Positions 26,880 to 35,824 of a stretch of DNA of 64,000 nucleotides are shown in pieces. Location: NCBI RefSeq assembly GCF_900103485.1, contig NZ_FNHW01000001.1:1461418-1525417 (forward strand), given 5' to 3'. Source of the DNA: Fictibacillus solisalsi. Its GTDB lineage: Bacteria > Bacillota > Bacilli > Bacillales > Fictibacillaceae. How positions within the stretch are numbered: the first letter of the stretch is position 1; each line of letters starts with the position of its first letter. Below the pieces are notes generated by a model, which was not told where the DNA came from, searched no databases, and saw only the letters and a program-made list of their open reading frames with translations. The position numbers and the translations under genes were made by a program.

Positions 26880-27851
26880 TTATTCCTTCACCAAATCCCT
26901 ATAAGCCGGGAAACCATCAATTCCTTTTGCATGCTTAATGGCAGCGACGACGGCTTCTGTCATTACCTCAGCTGCAAAGGTTCCAACAAGGTCAACAGAT
27001 GCGTCAAGTTCCTGAGTGGCTGCTGCAAAGATCGTATCTCCATCCATCATGGTATGCACCGGAAAAATAGTTCGGGCCAAACCGTTTTGGGCCATGGATG
27101 CAACTTTGGCTGCCTGGCTTTTTGTTAACTTGGCATTACATGCAACAACACCAATTGTCGTGTTCGTTCCGGGAAGGAGCGGGATGAATGCTTGATCCAC
27201 CATCAAATCCAAACTGCTCACAATTTTTCCATGATCATCTCTGGGACCTGCCAATACGGTTCCATCACGAGGATCTCTGACTTCTCCGACTGCATTGACG
27301 GCAACAATTGCACCAATGACTAATCCGTCTGGAAAAACTCGTGATGAAGATCCGATTCCACCCTTCATAGCTCGATGAAGGCCAGCAACTTTTCCAACTG
27401 TTGCACCGCAGCCTGCCCCCTCGTTTCCCCAGGACAGGTCTCCCCGTTTTGCTAGTGTAGCAGCTTCATAACCCATTTTTCCGTCAGGGCGTACAGCCGC
27501 ATCTCCAACTGGTAAATCAAACAGCACCGCGGAGGGAACAATAGGTACAACACCACTCCCAACGTCCAGCCCTATTCCCTTCTCCTCCAAAAATTTCATG
27601 ATACCGCCTGCCGCGTCCAACCCGTAAGCACTCCCTCCGGCTAAACATATGGCGTGAACATGATCTACCAGATTCATAGGATCCAAAAGATCCGTTTCTC
27701 TTGTTCCCGGAGCCGCTCCGCGAACATCTACTCCACAGACCGCAGCCCGCTCGAACAATATGGCGGTACAACCTGTATAGGCCTGATGATCTTCACAATG
27801 GCCCACTGAAATTCCCGGTACATCTGTAATATTTTGATAGTTTTTTCCCAC
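26880..27851 (-). CDS. P1-family (DmpA/NylC-type) N-terminal-nucleophile amidohydrolase
   Basis: The 323-residue protein starts with the P1/DmpA hallmark NITDVPGISVGHCED and has the GGSAYGLDAA block near 72-81. The expected self-cleavage site is at Asn230/Thr231 in PGTNTTIGVVACN. DmpA and beta-aminopeptidases have Ser there; Thr is found in the nylon-oligomer hydrolase NylC, which cuts amides of omega-amino acids. That makes this enzyme a good candidate for splitting an amide of beta-alanine (pantothenate) in this operon. The start is GTG at 27851, overlapping the stop of the ECF S-component gene by one base. Confidence 0.85.
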   Translation of the reverse strand: MGKNYQNITDVPGISVGHCEDHQAYTGCTAILFERAAVCGVDVRGAAPGTRETDLLDPMNLVDHVHAICLAGGSAYGLDAAGGIMKFLEEKGIGLDVGSGVVPIVPSAVLFDLPVGDAAVRPDGKMGYEAATLAKRGDLSWGNEGAGCGATVGKVAGLHRAMKGGIGSSSRVFPDGLVIGAIVAVNAVGEVRDPRDGTVLAGPRDDHGKIVSSLDLMVDQAFIPLLPGTNTTIGVVACNAKLTKSQAAKVASMAQNGLARTIFPVHTMMDGDTIFAAATQELDASVDLVGTFAAEVMTEAVVAAIKHAKGIDGFPAYRDLVKE

Positions 27852-28408
27852 TACAGCTCACCTGAAATTTTGGATTTCTTATTTGCCCCGTGATCAAGTT
27901 TCTTCCAGGCCACCACGATGGCAAGTGTAATAATTACTGATACAATTGCTTCTGGAATACCATTTGTCAGGGCAATGGTGACTGCCACCCCCGGAGCAAT
28001 ATACCCACGGATTACCGCCATAAGCAAAACAAGAAGGGTGTTTGTGACAGCCCCGATAAAGCCAGCTACTCCAATGGCTGTGATTTCATTCATTCCTTTT
28101 AACGACCGGTAAGCAAGATAAGCTGTAATTCCAATGAATAATCGGGGTACAATCGCAACCAGAGGATCCTTAAATAACGGAATGGTGGCATCCAAAAACG
28201 AGGAAACACCGAAGATAAGGCCAATGACAAGCCCCACAAATGGCCCCTGCATGACGCCTCCAATGATTGCAGGGACATGCATGATTGTCGCATTGCCTGC
28301 TGCAGTTGGCACCGGTATAAACCCTAATCGGGTAACGCCAAGCAATATTGCAATTGCCCCCAATACACCAGCCGTAACAATTTTTCGTGTCGTAAGACCT
28401 TTCTCCAT
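27851..28408 (-). CDS. ECF transporter S component (substrate-binding membrane subunit)
   Basis: The 185-residue protein has six hydrophobic segments with the ECF S-component pattern: ATIMHVPAIIGGVMQGP at about 39-55, GLIFGVSSFLDATIPLF and PLVAIVPRLFIGI. This arrangement resembles the pantothenate-type (PanT, ECF_trnsprt/PF12822) S components. It binds the imported compound, and its own EcfT and two ATPases are encoded directly upstream. AAAGGAGG precedes the ATG. The family also takes up other small metabolites, so pantothenate is an inference from resemblance and operon content. Confidence 0.82.
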   Translation of the reverse strand: MEKGLTTRKIVTAGVLGAIAILLGVTRLGFIPVPTAAGNATIMHVPAIIGGVMQGPFVGLVIGLIFGVSSFLDATIPLFKDPLVAIVPRLFIGITAYLAYRSLKGMNEITAIGVAGFIGAVTNTLLVLLMAVIRGYIAPGVAVTIALTNGIPEAIVSVIITLAIVVAWKKLDHGANKKSKISGEL

Positions 28409-28435
28409 TTTAATACCCTCCTTTTTTTATTCCGT

Positions 28436-29290
28436 TTAATAAGGAAACGGAAATGTAAGCAGCACGATAGCAAACGCGATACAAAACATTAATGCGGCGT
28501 AGTCGGTTCGGGAAGGTTTATACTTTTTGGATACAGACCGTTCTCTTCCGGGAACGTAGCATCTGGATTCCATAGCCAGCACGAGATCTTCAGCCCGTGA
28601 CATGGCCACATTAAACAAAGGAATAATAATGGGAAAAACATCTTTTGTACGCTGAACGATACGCCACCAAGCCCCTGTGCCAAATTCTGCACCTCTTGAC
28701 GCTTGAGCCTTCATCATCTTTTCCATTTCCAAGGCAAAAGTAGGGACAAAGCGAAGCGCAATCGTGATAATCAGGGCAAATTCATGCACAGGAAATTTTA
28801 CTGTTCGCAGCGGACGAAGAAGACTCTCCATTCCATGGGTGATTTGTGTAGTAGACGTGCTCAGCGTCAATACACTGCTTATAAAAATAATTTCGATAAA
28901 CCGAAGAGCCGATACAATTACAAGCCGGATGCTGTCTGTTGTAATGTGAATAAACCCGTAATCCAGGAGTACCTCCCCTCCGGAAGCCACTTCACTGTAA
29001 AATAAAAGCTGCAGAAGAGCGAGAAGTAAAATAAATGGAATAGCTGGCTTTACACCGGATAAACCATAGGAAATGGGAATTCGTGATATATAAAATAAAA
29101 GGCATGCGAACATCAGCGCCAGGAAATTTCCGACATAAGTATCACAGATGGCCATGGAGATGACTAGGAGGGTAAACACTGCTAATTTGATACGTGGATC
29201 CATACGGTGAATGATGGAACCTGTCGGTACGTATTGGCCAATGGTAATGTTTCGTGTTAGTTCGAATTCAAAACCAGCGATTTTCCTCAT
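28436..29290 (-). CDS. ecfT: ECF transporter transmembrane coupling protein EcfT
   Basis: The protein of about 284 residues has four to five hydrophobic segments and the two EcfT coupling motifs, seen as A-S-RGAEFG (KAQASRGAEFGTGA) and AMESRCYVPGRERS with the A-x-R-G / A-x-xSR pattern. It links the S component to the ATPases. The start is uncertain: ATG at 29290 has GAGGG but only 2-3 bases away; the ATG at 29323 would overlap the ATPase gene by 23 bases. Confidence 0.85.
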   Translation of the reverse strand: MRKIAGFEFELTRNITIGQYVPTGSIIHRMDPRIKLAVFTLLVISMAICDTYVGNFLALMFACLLFYISRIPISYGLSGVKPAIPFILLLALLQLLFYSEVASGGEVLLDYGFIHITTDSIRLVIVSALRFIEIIFISSVLTLSTSTTQITHGMESLLRPLRTVKFPVHEFALIITIALRFVPTFALEMEKMMKAQASRGAEFGTGAWWRIVQRTKDVFPIIIPLFNVAMSRAEDLVLAMESRCYVPGRERSVSKKYKPSRTDYAALMFCIAFAIVLLTFPFPY

Positions 29291-29300
29291 CTCCCTCTTG

Positions 29301-30158
29301 TTAAAGTAAGGCAATGATTTCATTTGCCGCTTCTTCCAGCTGATACGCATTTTGCCGGACAGCAAATCCTTTGGCTTTTAATTGCGCCAGAATTTCAACT
29401 GTATCAGGTGTACCGATATAATGCTCCCTGAGCTTTTCAGCTTCAACGAAAACCTCCTCCGGCGTGCCGTCTACAAGATTCCTGCCATCGGCAAGCACAT
29501 AAATCCGGTCGGCCATGTAAGCTACTTCCTCCATGTTATGAGAGACAAAAATGATCGTCATGTTCTCTTTCTTGTTTAGCGTCTTCAATCTTTCCAACAA
29601 CTCGTTCCGCGACCGGGGATCAAGGCCGGCAGTAGGCTCATCCAACACAAGAATATCCGGCCGTAATGCAAGGACTCCCGCAAGCGCCACTTTTCGCTTT
29701 TGTCCTCCGCTTAAAGCATAGGTGGCCCGGTCTTTCATTTCTTCAAAGGAAAGTCCGACCAATTCCATCGCCCACTTCACACGATCTCGTACTTCCTTGA
29801 TCGGAAGCCCCATTTTAAAGGGACCATAAGCGATATCATCTCCAATGATCTTTTCGAAGATCTGGTCCTCAGGATTTTGGAAAACCAATCCAACTTTTCT
29901 TCTCAGCAATCTGATATCAATCTTCGGATCGGCAAGATCCATCCCATCTACAACTACATCTCCAGCCTGTGGCCTCATCAGCCCGTTAACATGTTGAATC
30001 AACGTCGATTTTCCCGAACCTGTGTGGCCGATGACGGCGATACATTCACCTTTGTTTATTTTCAAGCTCACTCCTGCCAACGCGTGATGCTCAAGCGGGG
30101 TCCCTTTCATATAAATGTGTTGAAGGTGCTTCACTTCCAAAATGGGCTGCTCTGTCAA
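29301..30158 (-). CDS. ecfA2: ECF transporter ATP-binding protein EcfA2
   Basis: The 285-residue ATPase has Walker A GHTGSGKST at 44-52, a Q-loop (VFQNPEDQIFE), signature ALSGGQKRKVALAG, Walker B ILVLDEPTAGLD and a His switch FVSHNMEEVA. It forms a heterodimer with the ATPase encoded just upstream. Its start is TTG at 30158, overlapping the upstream stop by 3 bases (TTGA), with GGGAGG in front. Confidence 0.88.
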   Translation of the reverse strand: MTEQPILEVKHLQHIYMKGTPLEHHALAGVSLKINKGECIAVIGHTGSGKSTLIQHVNGLMRPQAGDVVVDGMDLADPKIDIRLLRRKVGLVFQNPEDQIFEKIIGDDIAYGPFKMGLPIKEVRDRVKWAMELVGLSFEEMKDRATYALSGGQKRKVALAGVLALRPDILVLDEPTAGLDPRSRNELLERLKTLNKKENMTIIFVSHNMEEVAYMADRIYVLADGRNLVDGTPEEVFVEAEKLREHYIGTPDTVEILAQLKAKGFAVRQNAYQLEEAANEIIALL

Positions 30159-31012
30159 ATGACCGGCACCTCCCTTTGTGATAGTCTGACGACTTCCTTA
30201 ACGATCTCGTCGTTATGAATCAACGTTCCATTGAAATCATGATGATGGGATTGGACCTTTCTTGCCATCTGGCTCGCAACCGGGATATCAAGATGGAGCC
30301 GTTTCAACTCCTCTTCCTGTTGAAAAATCTCACGGGGAGTACCGTCCATGATGATTCTCCCCTTTTCAATCACAATCACCCGGCTTGCCTGTGCTGCTTC
30401 AGACATATGGTGGGTAACCGAAATGATCGCCATGCCTTCGTCATTCAGCTTCCTCACTACCTTTAGAATTTCATTTCGCCCGTGCGTATCCAGCATGCTA
30501 GTTGCTTCATCCAACACTAAACAGTCGGGTTTCATGGCAAGAACACCCGCGATTGCCACACGCTGTTTCTGGCCGCCGGATAAATAGTGTGGCGGCCGGT
30601 TCCGGAACTCATTCATACCAACTGAGGCTAATGCAAAATCGATGCGTTCTTTCATTTCAGAAGGAGGGATTTCAAGGTTCTCCAGTCCGAAAGCCACATC
30701 ATCTTCAACAATGGTCGCTACAATCTGATTGTCTGGATGTTGGAACACCATTCCTACTTTCTGTCGGATCTCCCGCATGCTTGACCACTCTTTTGTATTC
30801 CATCCATTGACAACTACATCTCCCGAAACTGGAGTTAAAATGCCGTTCAAGTGTTTGGATAATGTGGATTTTCCAGAGCCATTATGGCCTATGATGACTA
30901 CATATTCGCCAGGCTTCACTTCAAACGAAATATCATGGAGCACTGGTATCTTTGTTTGATTAACAGCATATTCAAATGAAAGGTTTTTCACCTGAATCAG
31001 CGGCAGCGCCAT
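30155..31012 (-). CDS. ecfA1: ECF transporter ATP-binding protein EcfA1
   Basis: The 285-residue ATPase has Walker A GHNGSGKST at 42-50, Q-loop VFQHPDNQIV, signature YLSGGQKQRVAIAG, Walker B CLVLDEATSMLD and His switch VTHHMSEAA. The start is the ATG at 31012 with AAGGGGG in front, inside the end of the MFS gene (41-base overlap); the open frame further upstream is not coding. Having a private ECF module in a catabolic operon is notable because Bacilli already carry a shared one next to ribosomal protein genes. Confidence 0.88.
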   Translation of the reverse strand: MALPLIQVKNLSFEYAVNQTKIPVLHDISFEVKPGEYVVIIGHNGSGKSTLSKHLNGILTPVSGDVVVNGWNTKEWSSMREIRQKVGMVFQHPDNQIVATIVEDDVAFGLENLEIPPSEMKERIDFALASVGMNEFRNRPPHYLSGGQKQRVAIAGVLAMKPDCLVLDEATSMLDTHGRNEILKVVRKLNDEGMAIISVTHHMSEAAQASRVIVIEKGRIIMDGTPREIFQQEEELKRLHLDIPVASQMARKVQSHHHDFNGTLIHNDEIVKEVVRLSQREVPVI

Positions 31013-32330
31013 GGGACACCCCCTTTTTGGATGAAAGGTCTGTTGCTTTGGAGGCGTGTTTTTTGATTGTAATGACGAGTACAAAACAAATGAGCAGACA
31101 AACACTTAAAAAATACAACCCTGATTTTGTAGTGCCGGTGCCATCCTTTAAATAACCGATCATGTAAGGACCAACAAAGCCACCTAAATTTCCAATGGAA
31201 TTAATCAGCGCAATTCCAACAGCAGCCGAAGCCTCAGTTAAAAAGAGAGCCGGCAGGGACCAAAACGGTCCAAAAAAACTATAGATGCCGATGGTGGCAA
31301 TGGAAAGCATGATGATTGAAACATACGGATTAGAGGTTAAACCAGAACCGATTAATCCGAGCGCACCAATTAATGGAGGTAGAGCCGTATGCACCTTTCG
31401 TTCTCCCGTCCTGTCTGAACGCCTCGCCCAGAAAATCATGCACAAGCCTCCTGCAATATAGGGAACCATGGAAATCAGACCAATCTGTGTGTTGGACAGC
31501 AAAGATGAAAAAGATTGGATGATGGTGGGAAGCCAGAAGCCGACACCGTATAACCCGACAACGAGCGTGAAATATATAAAAGAAAGCCTCCACACTTGAG
31601 GGTTGCTGAGCACTTGTTTGGTAGTTAATTGCCCCTCTTTTGACTTTTGCTCATTCTCCCGCTGGATTTCTTGGATGAGCCATTTCTTCTCCTCTTTGTC
31701 CAACCATTTGGCTTCCTGCGGCCGATCGGTCAGGTAAAAATAGGTGACAACACCAATTAGAATAGCCGGAATCCCTTCCAGAACGAACATCCATCTCCAG
31801 CCCGCCAAACCGCCCCACTCAATATGATCCATGATCCATGTGGAAAGTGGAGCTCCAATGATATTGGATGCCGCAAGCGCTGTCATAAACAAAGCAAATG
31901 CACGGGCTTGTTCTTTTCCTCTGAACCAATAGGTGATATACAAAATAATACCCGGGAAAAAACCGGCTTCTGCCACACCAAGCAAAAAACGCAATACATA
32001 CAACTGTCCCGCGTTTTGAGCAAATGCGGTTAAAATAACGACAACTCCCCAGCTAAGCATGATTCGTGCAATCCATTTTCTCGCTCCGACTTTATGAAGC
32101 AAAATGTTGCTTGGAATCTCAAATAAGAAATAGCCGAGAAAGAAGATTCCGGAGATTAATCCAAAAGTTGAACTGGCAAGCGCCAGATCTTCATTCATGT
32201 CCAGTGCCGCATACCCAAGATTCACACGGTCAAGAAAAGCGATGATATAGAGCAGAAAAATAAATGGGATAACCCTCCAAAACACTTTTTTTGTAGTGCG
32301 TTCTTCTAATGAGATGTTCGGCTGATTCAC
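30972..32330 (-). CDS. MFS transporter, anion:cation symporter (ACS) type
   Basis: The 452-residue protein has 12 hydrophobic segments, the MFS loop motif in RVNLGYAALDMNEDL (helix 1-2) and the ACS-branch helix GVAEAGFFPGIILYITYWFRGKEQARA. ACS carriers, such as the tartrate carrier TtuB and hexuronate or phthalate carriers, import organic anions with protons. In this operon it could carry pantoate or another hydroxy acid. The start is GTG at 32330 with AAGGGGG upstream. Confidence 0.85.
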   Translation of the reverse strand: MNQPNISLEERTTKKVFWRVIPFIFLLYIIAFLDRVNLGYAALDMNEDLALASSTFGLISGIFFLGYFLFEIPSNILLHKVGARKWIARIMLSWGVVVILTAFAQNAGQLYVLRFLLGVAEAGFFPGIILYITYWFRGKEQARAFALFMTALAASNIIGAPLSTWIMDHIEWGGLAGWRWMFVLEGIPAILIGVVTYFYLTDRPQEAKWLDKEEKKWLIQEIQRENEQKSKEGQLTTKQVLSNPQVWRLSFIYFTLVVGLYGVGFWLPTIIQSFSSLLSNTQIGLISMVPYIAGGLCMIFWARRSDRTGERKVHTALPPLIGALGLIGSGLTSNPYVSIIMLSIATIGIYSFFGPFWSLPALFLTEASAAVGIALINSIGNLGGFVGPYMIGYLKDGTGTTKSGLYFLSVCLLICFVLVITIKKHASKATDLSSKKGVSHGAAADSGEKPFI

Positions 32331-32359
32331 CTTGTTTCCCCCTTTTTATTAGGAATGAG

Positions 32360-33133
32360 CTAAATGCCTCTTCCGCCATCAACATTTAACACTTCGCCGG
32401 TCACTGCTTTGGCAAAATCCGAAGACATGTATAATGCCGCCTGTGCGATGTCGTGAGGCTGGATCAGCCTGCCCAGGGGAACACTGTCCAAAAAGATTTT
32501 TTTCTTGTCTTCTTCTACTTTCTGTGCATCACCCGGTAAAAAACGGCCCAGCATAGGAGTTTCCGCAGGTCCTGGATTGATTGCATTCACCCGAATACCA
32601 TAGGGAGCCAGTTCCAGGGCAAGTGCTTTTGTCAGCATAATGGCTGCACCTTTTGATGCACAATAGGCATTTAACCCCGGTCTTGCCCGTTCGCCCGCAA
32701 TAGATGCGATGTTAATGATGACGCCACCTTGCTTTTGTTTCATCAAAGGAACAACATGCCGTGTGGTTAAAAAGATGGATTTCGTATTTACAGCCATAAT
32801 TTTGTCCCATTCCTCTAACTGAAGCTCTTCAATCGGGGTAAAGAATTGAGGAACACCTGCGCAGTTGATCAGGATATGTGCGTCCCCAAACGCTTCTGTC
32901 GTCTGCCGGACCATGTCTTGAACACTCTCATCCTGTGCGACATTCGTCGGTACGACGAGAACGCGTTTGTCCAGTTCCATTTCTTCGGCGGTACTTCTGG
33001 CAGCATCTTCGTTCAAATCCGCCAGTACAATATTGGCTCCCTGGCTTCCAAATAGTTTGGCAATTTCCTTTCCCATGCCTGACCCCGCTCCTGTAACAAC
33101 CGCCGTTTTCCCTTCCAACAGATTCACATTCAT
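32360..33133 (-). CDS. Short-chain dehydrogenase/reductase (candidate pantoate 4-dehydrogenase)
   Basis: The 257-residue protein is a classical SDR: cofactor motif TGAGSGMG at 14-21, an acidic residue after the second strand (LADLNED, so NAD is likely), NCAG at 90-93 and the catalytic Ser144, Tyr157 and Lys161. It ends in VDGGRGI. Its start overlaps the aldehyde dehydrogenase stop by 4 bases. Next to an aldehyde dehydrogenase it most simply oxidises an alcohol to the aldehyde that enzyme uses; pantoate to 4-dehydropantoate is proposed from the whole operon. Confidence 0.85.
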   Translation of the reverse strand: MNVNLLEGKTAVVTGAGSGMGKEIAKLFGSQGANIVLADLNEDAARSTAEEMELDKRVLVVPTNVAQDESVQDMVRQTTEAFGDAHILINCAGVPQFFTPIEELQLEEWDKIMAVNTKSIFLTTRHVVPLMKQKQGGVIINIASIAGERARPGLNAYCASKGAAIMLTKALALELAPYGIRVNAINPGPAETPMLGRFLPGDAQKVEEDKKKIFLDSVPLGRLIQPHDIAQAALYMSSDFAKAVTGEVLNVDGGRGI

Positions 33134-34575
33134 AGGTTCATCACCACCATCCGTTCGTCTGTTAATTCCCGAATGGCATAATGCGGCCCTTCTTTGCCTA
33201 TTCCGCTATTTTTTATTCCTCCGTAGGGCATGACATCATTGCGGTAAGTTGAAACATCATTTATAACCACGCCACCATATTGAAGAACTTTTGCAGCCCG
33301 CATGGCCAGTTGAAGATCTTTCGTAAAAATCCCGGCCTGCAACCCGTAATCGGATGTATTCGCTGCTTCAAACGCTTCTTGCACATCGTCGTAAGGAACA
33401 ATACAGACGACTGGGGCAAACACCTCCTGGCATACCACTTTCATGTCAGGCTTTGTGTCAATCAGTACTGCAGGATGAAAGAGTGCCCCTTCCCTTTTAA
33501 TTTTAACGAGAGAGCGTGCTCCCTGACTGACAGCTTCCCGAACCCATTCTTCTGTACGAATGGCTTCCTTTTCATTAATCATCGGTCCAACATCCGTTTC
33601 CTCTTTCTCCGGATCTCCAATGTTTAACTGTTTAACATGTTCCACATATTTTTGTGTAAATTCTTCGAACACCTCTTTTTGGACATAAAGGCGCTGCACC
33701 GCTATGCAAGCTTGTCCGGCGTTATGGAAGCTGCGGCTGGCCGTGAGCCGGGCAGCGAGATCCAAATCTGCATCATTATGGACAATGTTTGGTGAGTTGT
33801 TCCCGAGTTCAAGCGCAACGGGGCGCAGCCCGCTTTTTTCCTTGATGTGTTTTCCTACTTCCCCGGAACCAGTAAAGGTGTACATTGCGATCCGTTCCTC
33901 AGCCAGGAGCCACTCTCCTACTTCACTTCCTGCACCTGTTACGATATTGACATAACCTTTGGGAAGTCCGGCCTCTTCAAGTAAATCAACGAGCATGAAA
34001 GTCGCAAGAGGAGTTGATGTTGCGGGCTTGATAACGATCGTATTGCCAGCAGCCAGCGCAGGAGCTACTTTATGTACACCAAGCAATAAAGGGTAGTTAA
34101 ATGGTGTGATAACGCCAATCACTCCTTTTGGAACCCTGATCGTAAAGCCAATACGGTTTTCAGAGCCTTCTGTTGCCTGAAGTGGAACCATCTCTCCGGC
34201 AATCCGCTTCGCCTCTTCTGCTGAAAGGCGAAGTGTATTGATCGTGCGATCCAATTCTCCTTTGGCATCCTTTCTTGTTTTTCCTACTTCCTGAACCAAT
34301 GAACGTTCGAATTCATCTCTGCGCTTTTCCATAAGATCTGCACTTTTTAAAAGAATGGCATACCTCTGTACCGGAGTAAGGGAATCTTTATGAAAATTCC
34401 TCTCGGCAGCATCTACCGCCTGGATGACATGCTGGCGGCCAGCTTTTGAAATTGACGCAATGACTTCACCAGTATATTTGTGATAAACCGGAATGCTCTC
34501 TTCGGTTTTGATGTATTCTCCATCAATATACAACGGCAATTCTTTGTTTTGTTCGACTAATGATAAGCTTCGCAC
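33130..34575 (-). CDS. NAD(P)-dependent aldehyde dehydrogenase (candidate 4-dehydropantoate dehydrogenase)
   Basis: The 481-residue enzyme has ITPFNYP with Asn160, KPATSTP, FTGSGEVG near 234-241, Glu256 in LELGNNS and catalytic Cys290 in NAGQACIAVQR. It resembles the aldehyde dehydrogenase of the Rieske operon (7220-8671) over the whole length, with the same order of motifs. It is flanked by an SDR and a D-malate-type dehydrogenase, so its product is probably a malate-like acid. The stop overlaps the SDR start (ATGA). Confidence 0.87.
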   Translation of the reverse strand: MRSLSLVEQNKELPLYIDGEYIKTEESIPVYHKYTGEVIASISKAGRQHVIQAVDAAERNFHKDSLTPVQRYAILLKSADLMEKRRDEFERSLVQEVGKTRKDAKGELDRTINTLRLSAEEAKRIAGEMVPLQATEGSENRIGFTIRVPKGVIGVITPFNYPLLLGVHKVAPALAAGNTIVIKPATSTPLATFMLVDLLEEAGLPKGYVNIVTGAGSEVGEWLLAEERIAMYTFTGSGEVGKHIKEKSGLRPVALELGNNSPNIVHNDADLDLAARLTASRSFHNAGQACIAVQRLYVQKEVFEEFTQKYVEHVKQLNIGDPEKEETDVGPMINEKEAIRTEEWVREAVSQGARSLVKIKREGALFHPAVLIDTKPDMKVVCQEVFAPVVCIVPYDDVQEAFEAANTSDYGLQAGIFTKDLQLAMRAAKVLQYGGVVINDVSTYRNDVMPYGGIKNSGIGKEGPHYAIRELTDERMVVMNL

Positions 34576-34589
34576 TGATTCATCCTCCT

Positions 34590-35675
34590 TTAGTTATGCT
34601 GCACGCTTACTTCTTGCATCTTTTTATGAATTGCATCACCAAGCTCAAAGGTTTTATTTTTTCCTCCTAAATCCGGCGTCCCAATCATCCCTTCAATTAA
34701 GACCTCCTCAATGGACGAAACAACCAAATGGTTCATCTCTTCAAAGCCCAAGTGTTCCATCATCAGGCCGATGCTCCAAATTTGGGCGATTGGATTGGCG
34801 ATTCCTTTGCCAGCAATATCCGGCGCCGATCCGTGTATAGGCTCAAACATGGATGGATAGGCTTTTTCCGGATTGATGTTCCCAGAAGGAGCCATGCCCA
34901 GGCCTCCAACAATAGCTGCTCCCAAATCCGTAAGAATATCCCCAAACAAGTTACTGCCAACCACCACATCCAGCTGCTCGGGTCTAGTGATGAAATATGC
35001 TGCAAGGGCATCAATATGATAAATATCCGTTTGAACCGAGGGATGCAGACTGCTGACCTCCTTCACAATTTCATCCCAAAAAGGCATCGAATGATTGATT
35101 CCGTTCGACTTCGTGGCTGCCGTCAGCCGTTTAGCTTTCCTTTTTTCAGCCAGCTGATAAGCATAGTTGATAACCCGCTCTGTTCCATAACGAGTAAATA
35201 CATTGTTTTGCACCGCCATTTCATAAGGGGTATTTTCGTGCAGCCGGCCACCCATGTTTGAATATTCACCTTCTGTGTTTTCCCTTACAACAATAAAATC
35301 TAAATCACTGTGGTTCTTGTAACGTAAAGGACTTTCCAATCCCTTCAAAAGCTTGATGGGCCGCAGATTGATATACTGTTGAAAGGTCCGGCGAATCGGC
35401 AGAATCAGTTCCCATACCGAGATGTGGTCTGGCACTTCCGGCGTTCCAATGGCTCCTAAAAGAATAACGTCATAATCCCGCAACGTATTCAGTCCATTTT
35501 CTGGCATCATTCTATGGTGCTTAAGATAGTAATGGCAGTTCCAATCGAACACATCAATAGAGAAGCGGATTCCACCATGCAATTCCTCGATCTTTCTTAA
35601 GGTTTTGAGTCCTTCTTTCATTACTTCAGGTCCTATTCCATCTCCCGGTATAGCTGCAATAGAAAAATGCTGCAA
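34590..35675 (-). CDS. D-malate/tartrate dehydrogenase family oxidative decarboxylase (candidate dimethylmalate dehydrogenase)
   Basis: The 361-residue protein has AAIPGDGIGPEVM at 7-19, VRENTEGEYSNMG, SNLFGDILTDLGA and EPIHGSAPDIAG, so it is a second TtuC/DmlA-type enzyme in the window. The substrate loop reads LPIRRTFQQYINLRP against LRIRKGFDQYVNIRP in the enzyme at 6111-7202: Arg to Pro and Asp to Gln changes point to a different substrate side chain. The family turns (R)-malates into 2-oxo acids plus CO2; (R)-3,3-dimethylmalate would give 2-oxoisovalerate. First gene after the sigma-54 promoter. Confidence 0.85.
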   Translation of the reverse strand: MQHFSIAAIPGDGIGPEVMKEGLKTLRKIEELHGGIRFSIDVFDWNCHYYLKHHRMMPENGLNTLRDYDVILLGAIGTPEVPDHISVWELILPIRRTFQQYINLRPIKLLKGLESPLRYKNHSDLDFIVVRENTEGEYSNMGGRLHENTPYEMAVQNNVFTRYGTERVINYAYQLAEKRKAKRLTAATKSNGINHSMPFWDEIVKEVSSLHPSVQTDIYHIDALAAYFITRPEQLDVVVGSNLFGDILTDLGAAIVGGLGMAPSGNINPEKAYPSMFEPIHGSAPDIAGKGIANPIAQIWSIGLMMEHLGFEEMNHLVVSSIEEVLIEGMIGTPDLGGKNKTFELGDAIHKKMQEVSVQHN

Positions 35676-35714
35676 AAAATCACCTCTTTTTAAATTTGAT
35701 GTCTAATGAAAGTA

Positions 35715-35730
35715 TGCAAGTTCCATGCCA
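35715..35730 (-). promoter_or_regulatory. Sigma-54 promoter of the 25-36 kb operon
   Basis: On the minus strand TGGCATGGAACTTGCA fits the -24/-12 consensus. Transcription would begin near 35704, 29 bases before the first start codon. It is almost identical to the acetoin operon promoter at 45802-45817. Confidence 0.85.
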
Positions 35731-35824
35731 ATCCCCCTAATTTTGAATATTCTTACTATTTATCGCGTATTTTTACTTAGCCTCCAATAGAGCAGCTACT
35801 TATTATGTTTTAAATTGGCACACT

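Noticed and set aside
30972-31105. Longer N-terminus for the first ECF ATPase
   Set aside because: The extra residues are unlike ATPases; AAGGGGG before the ATG at 31012 fixes the start.
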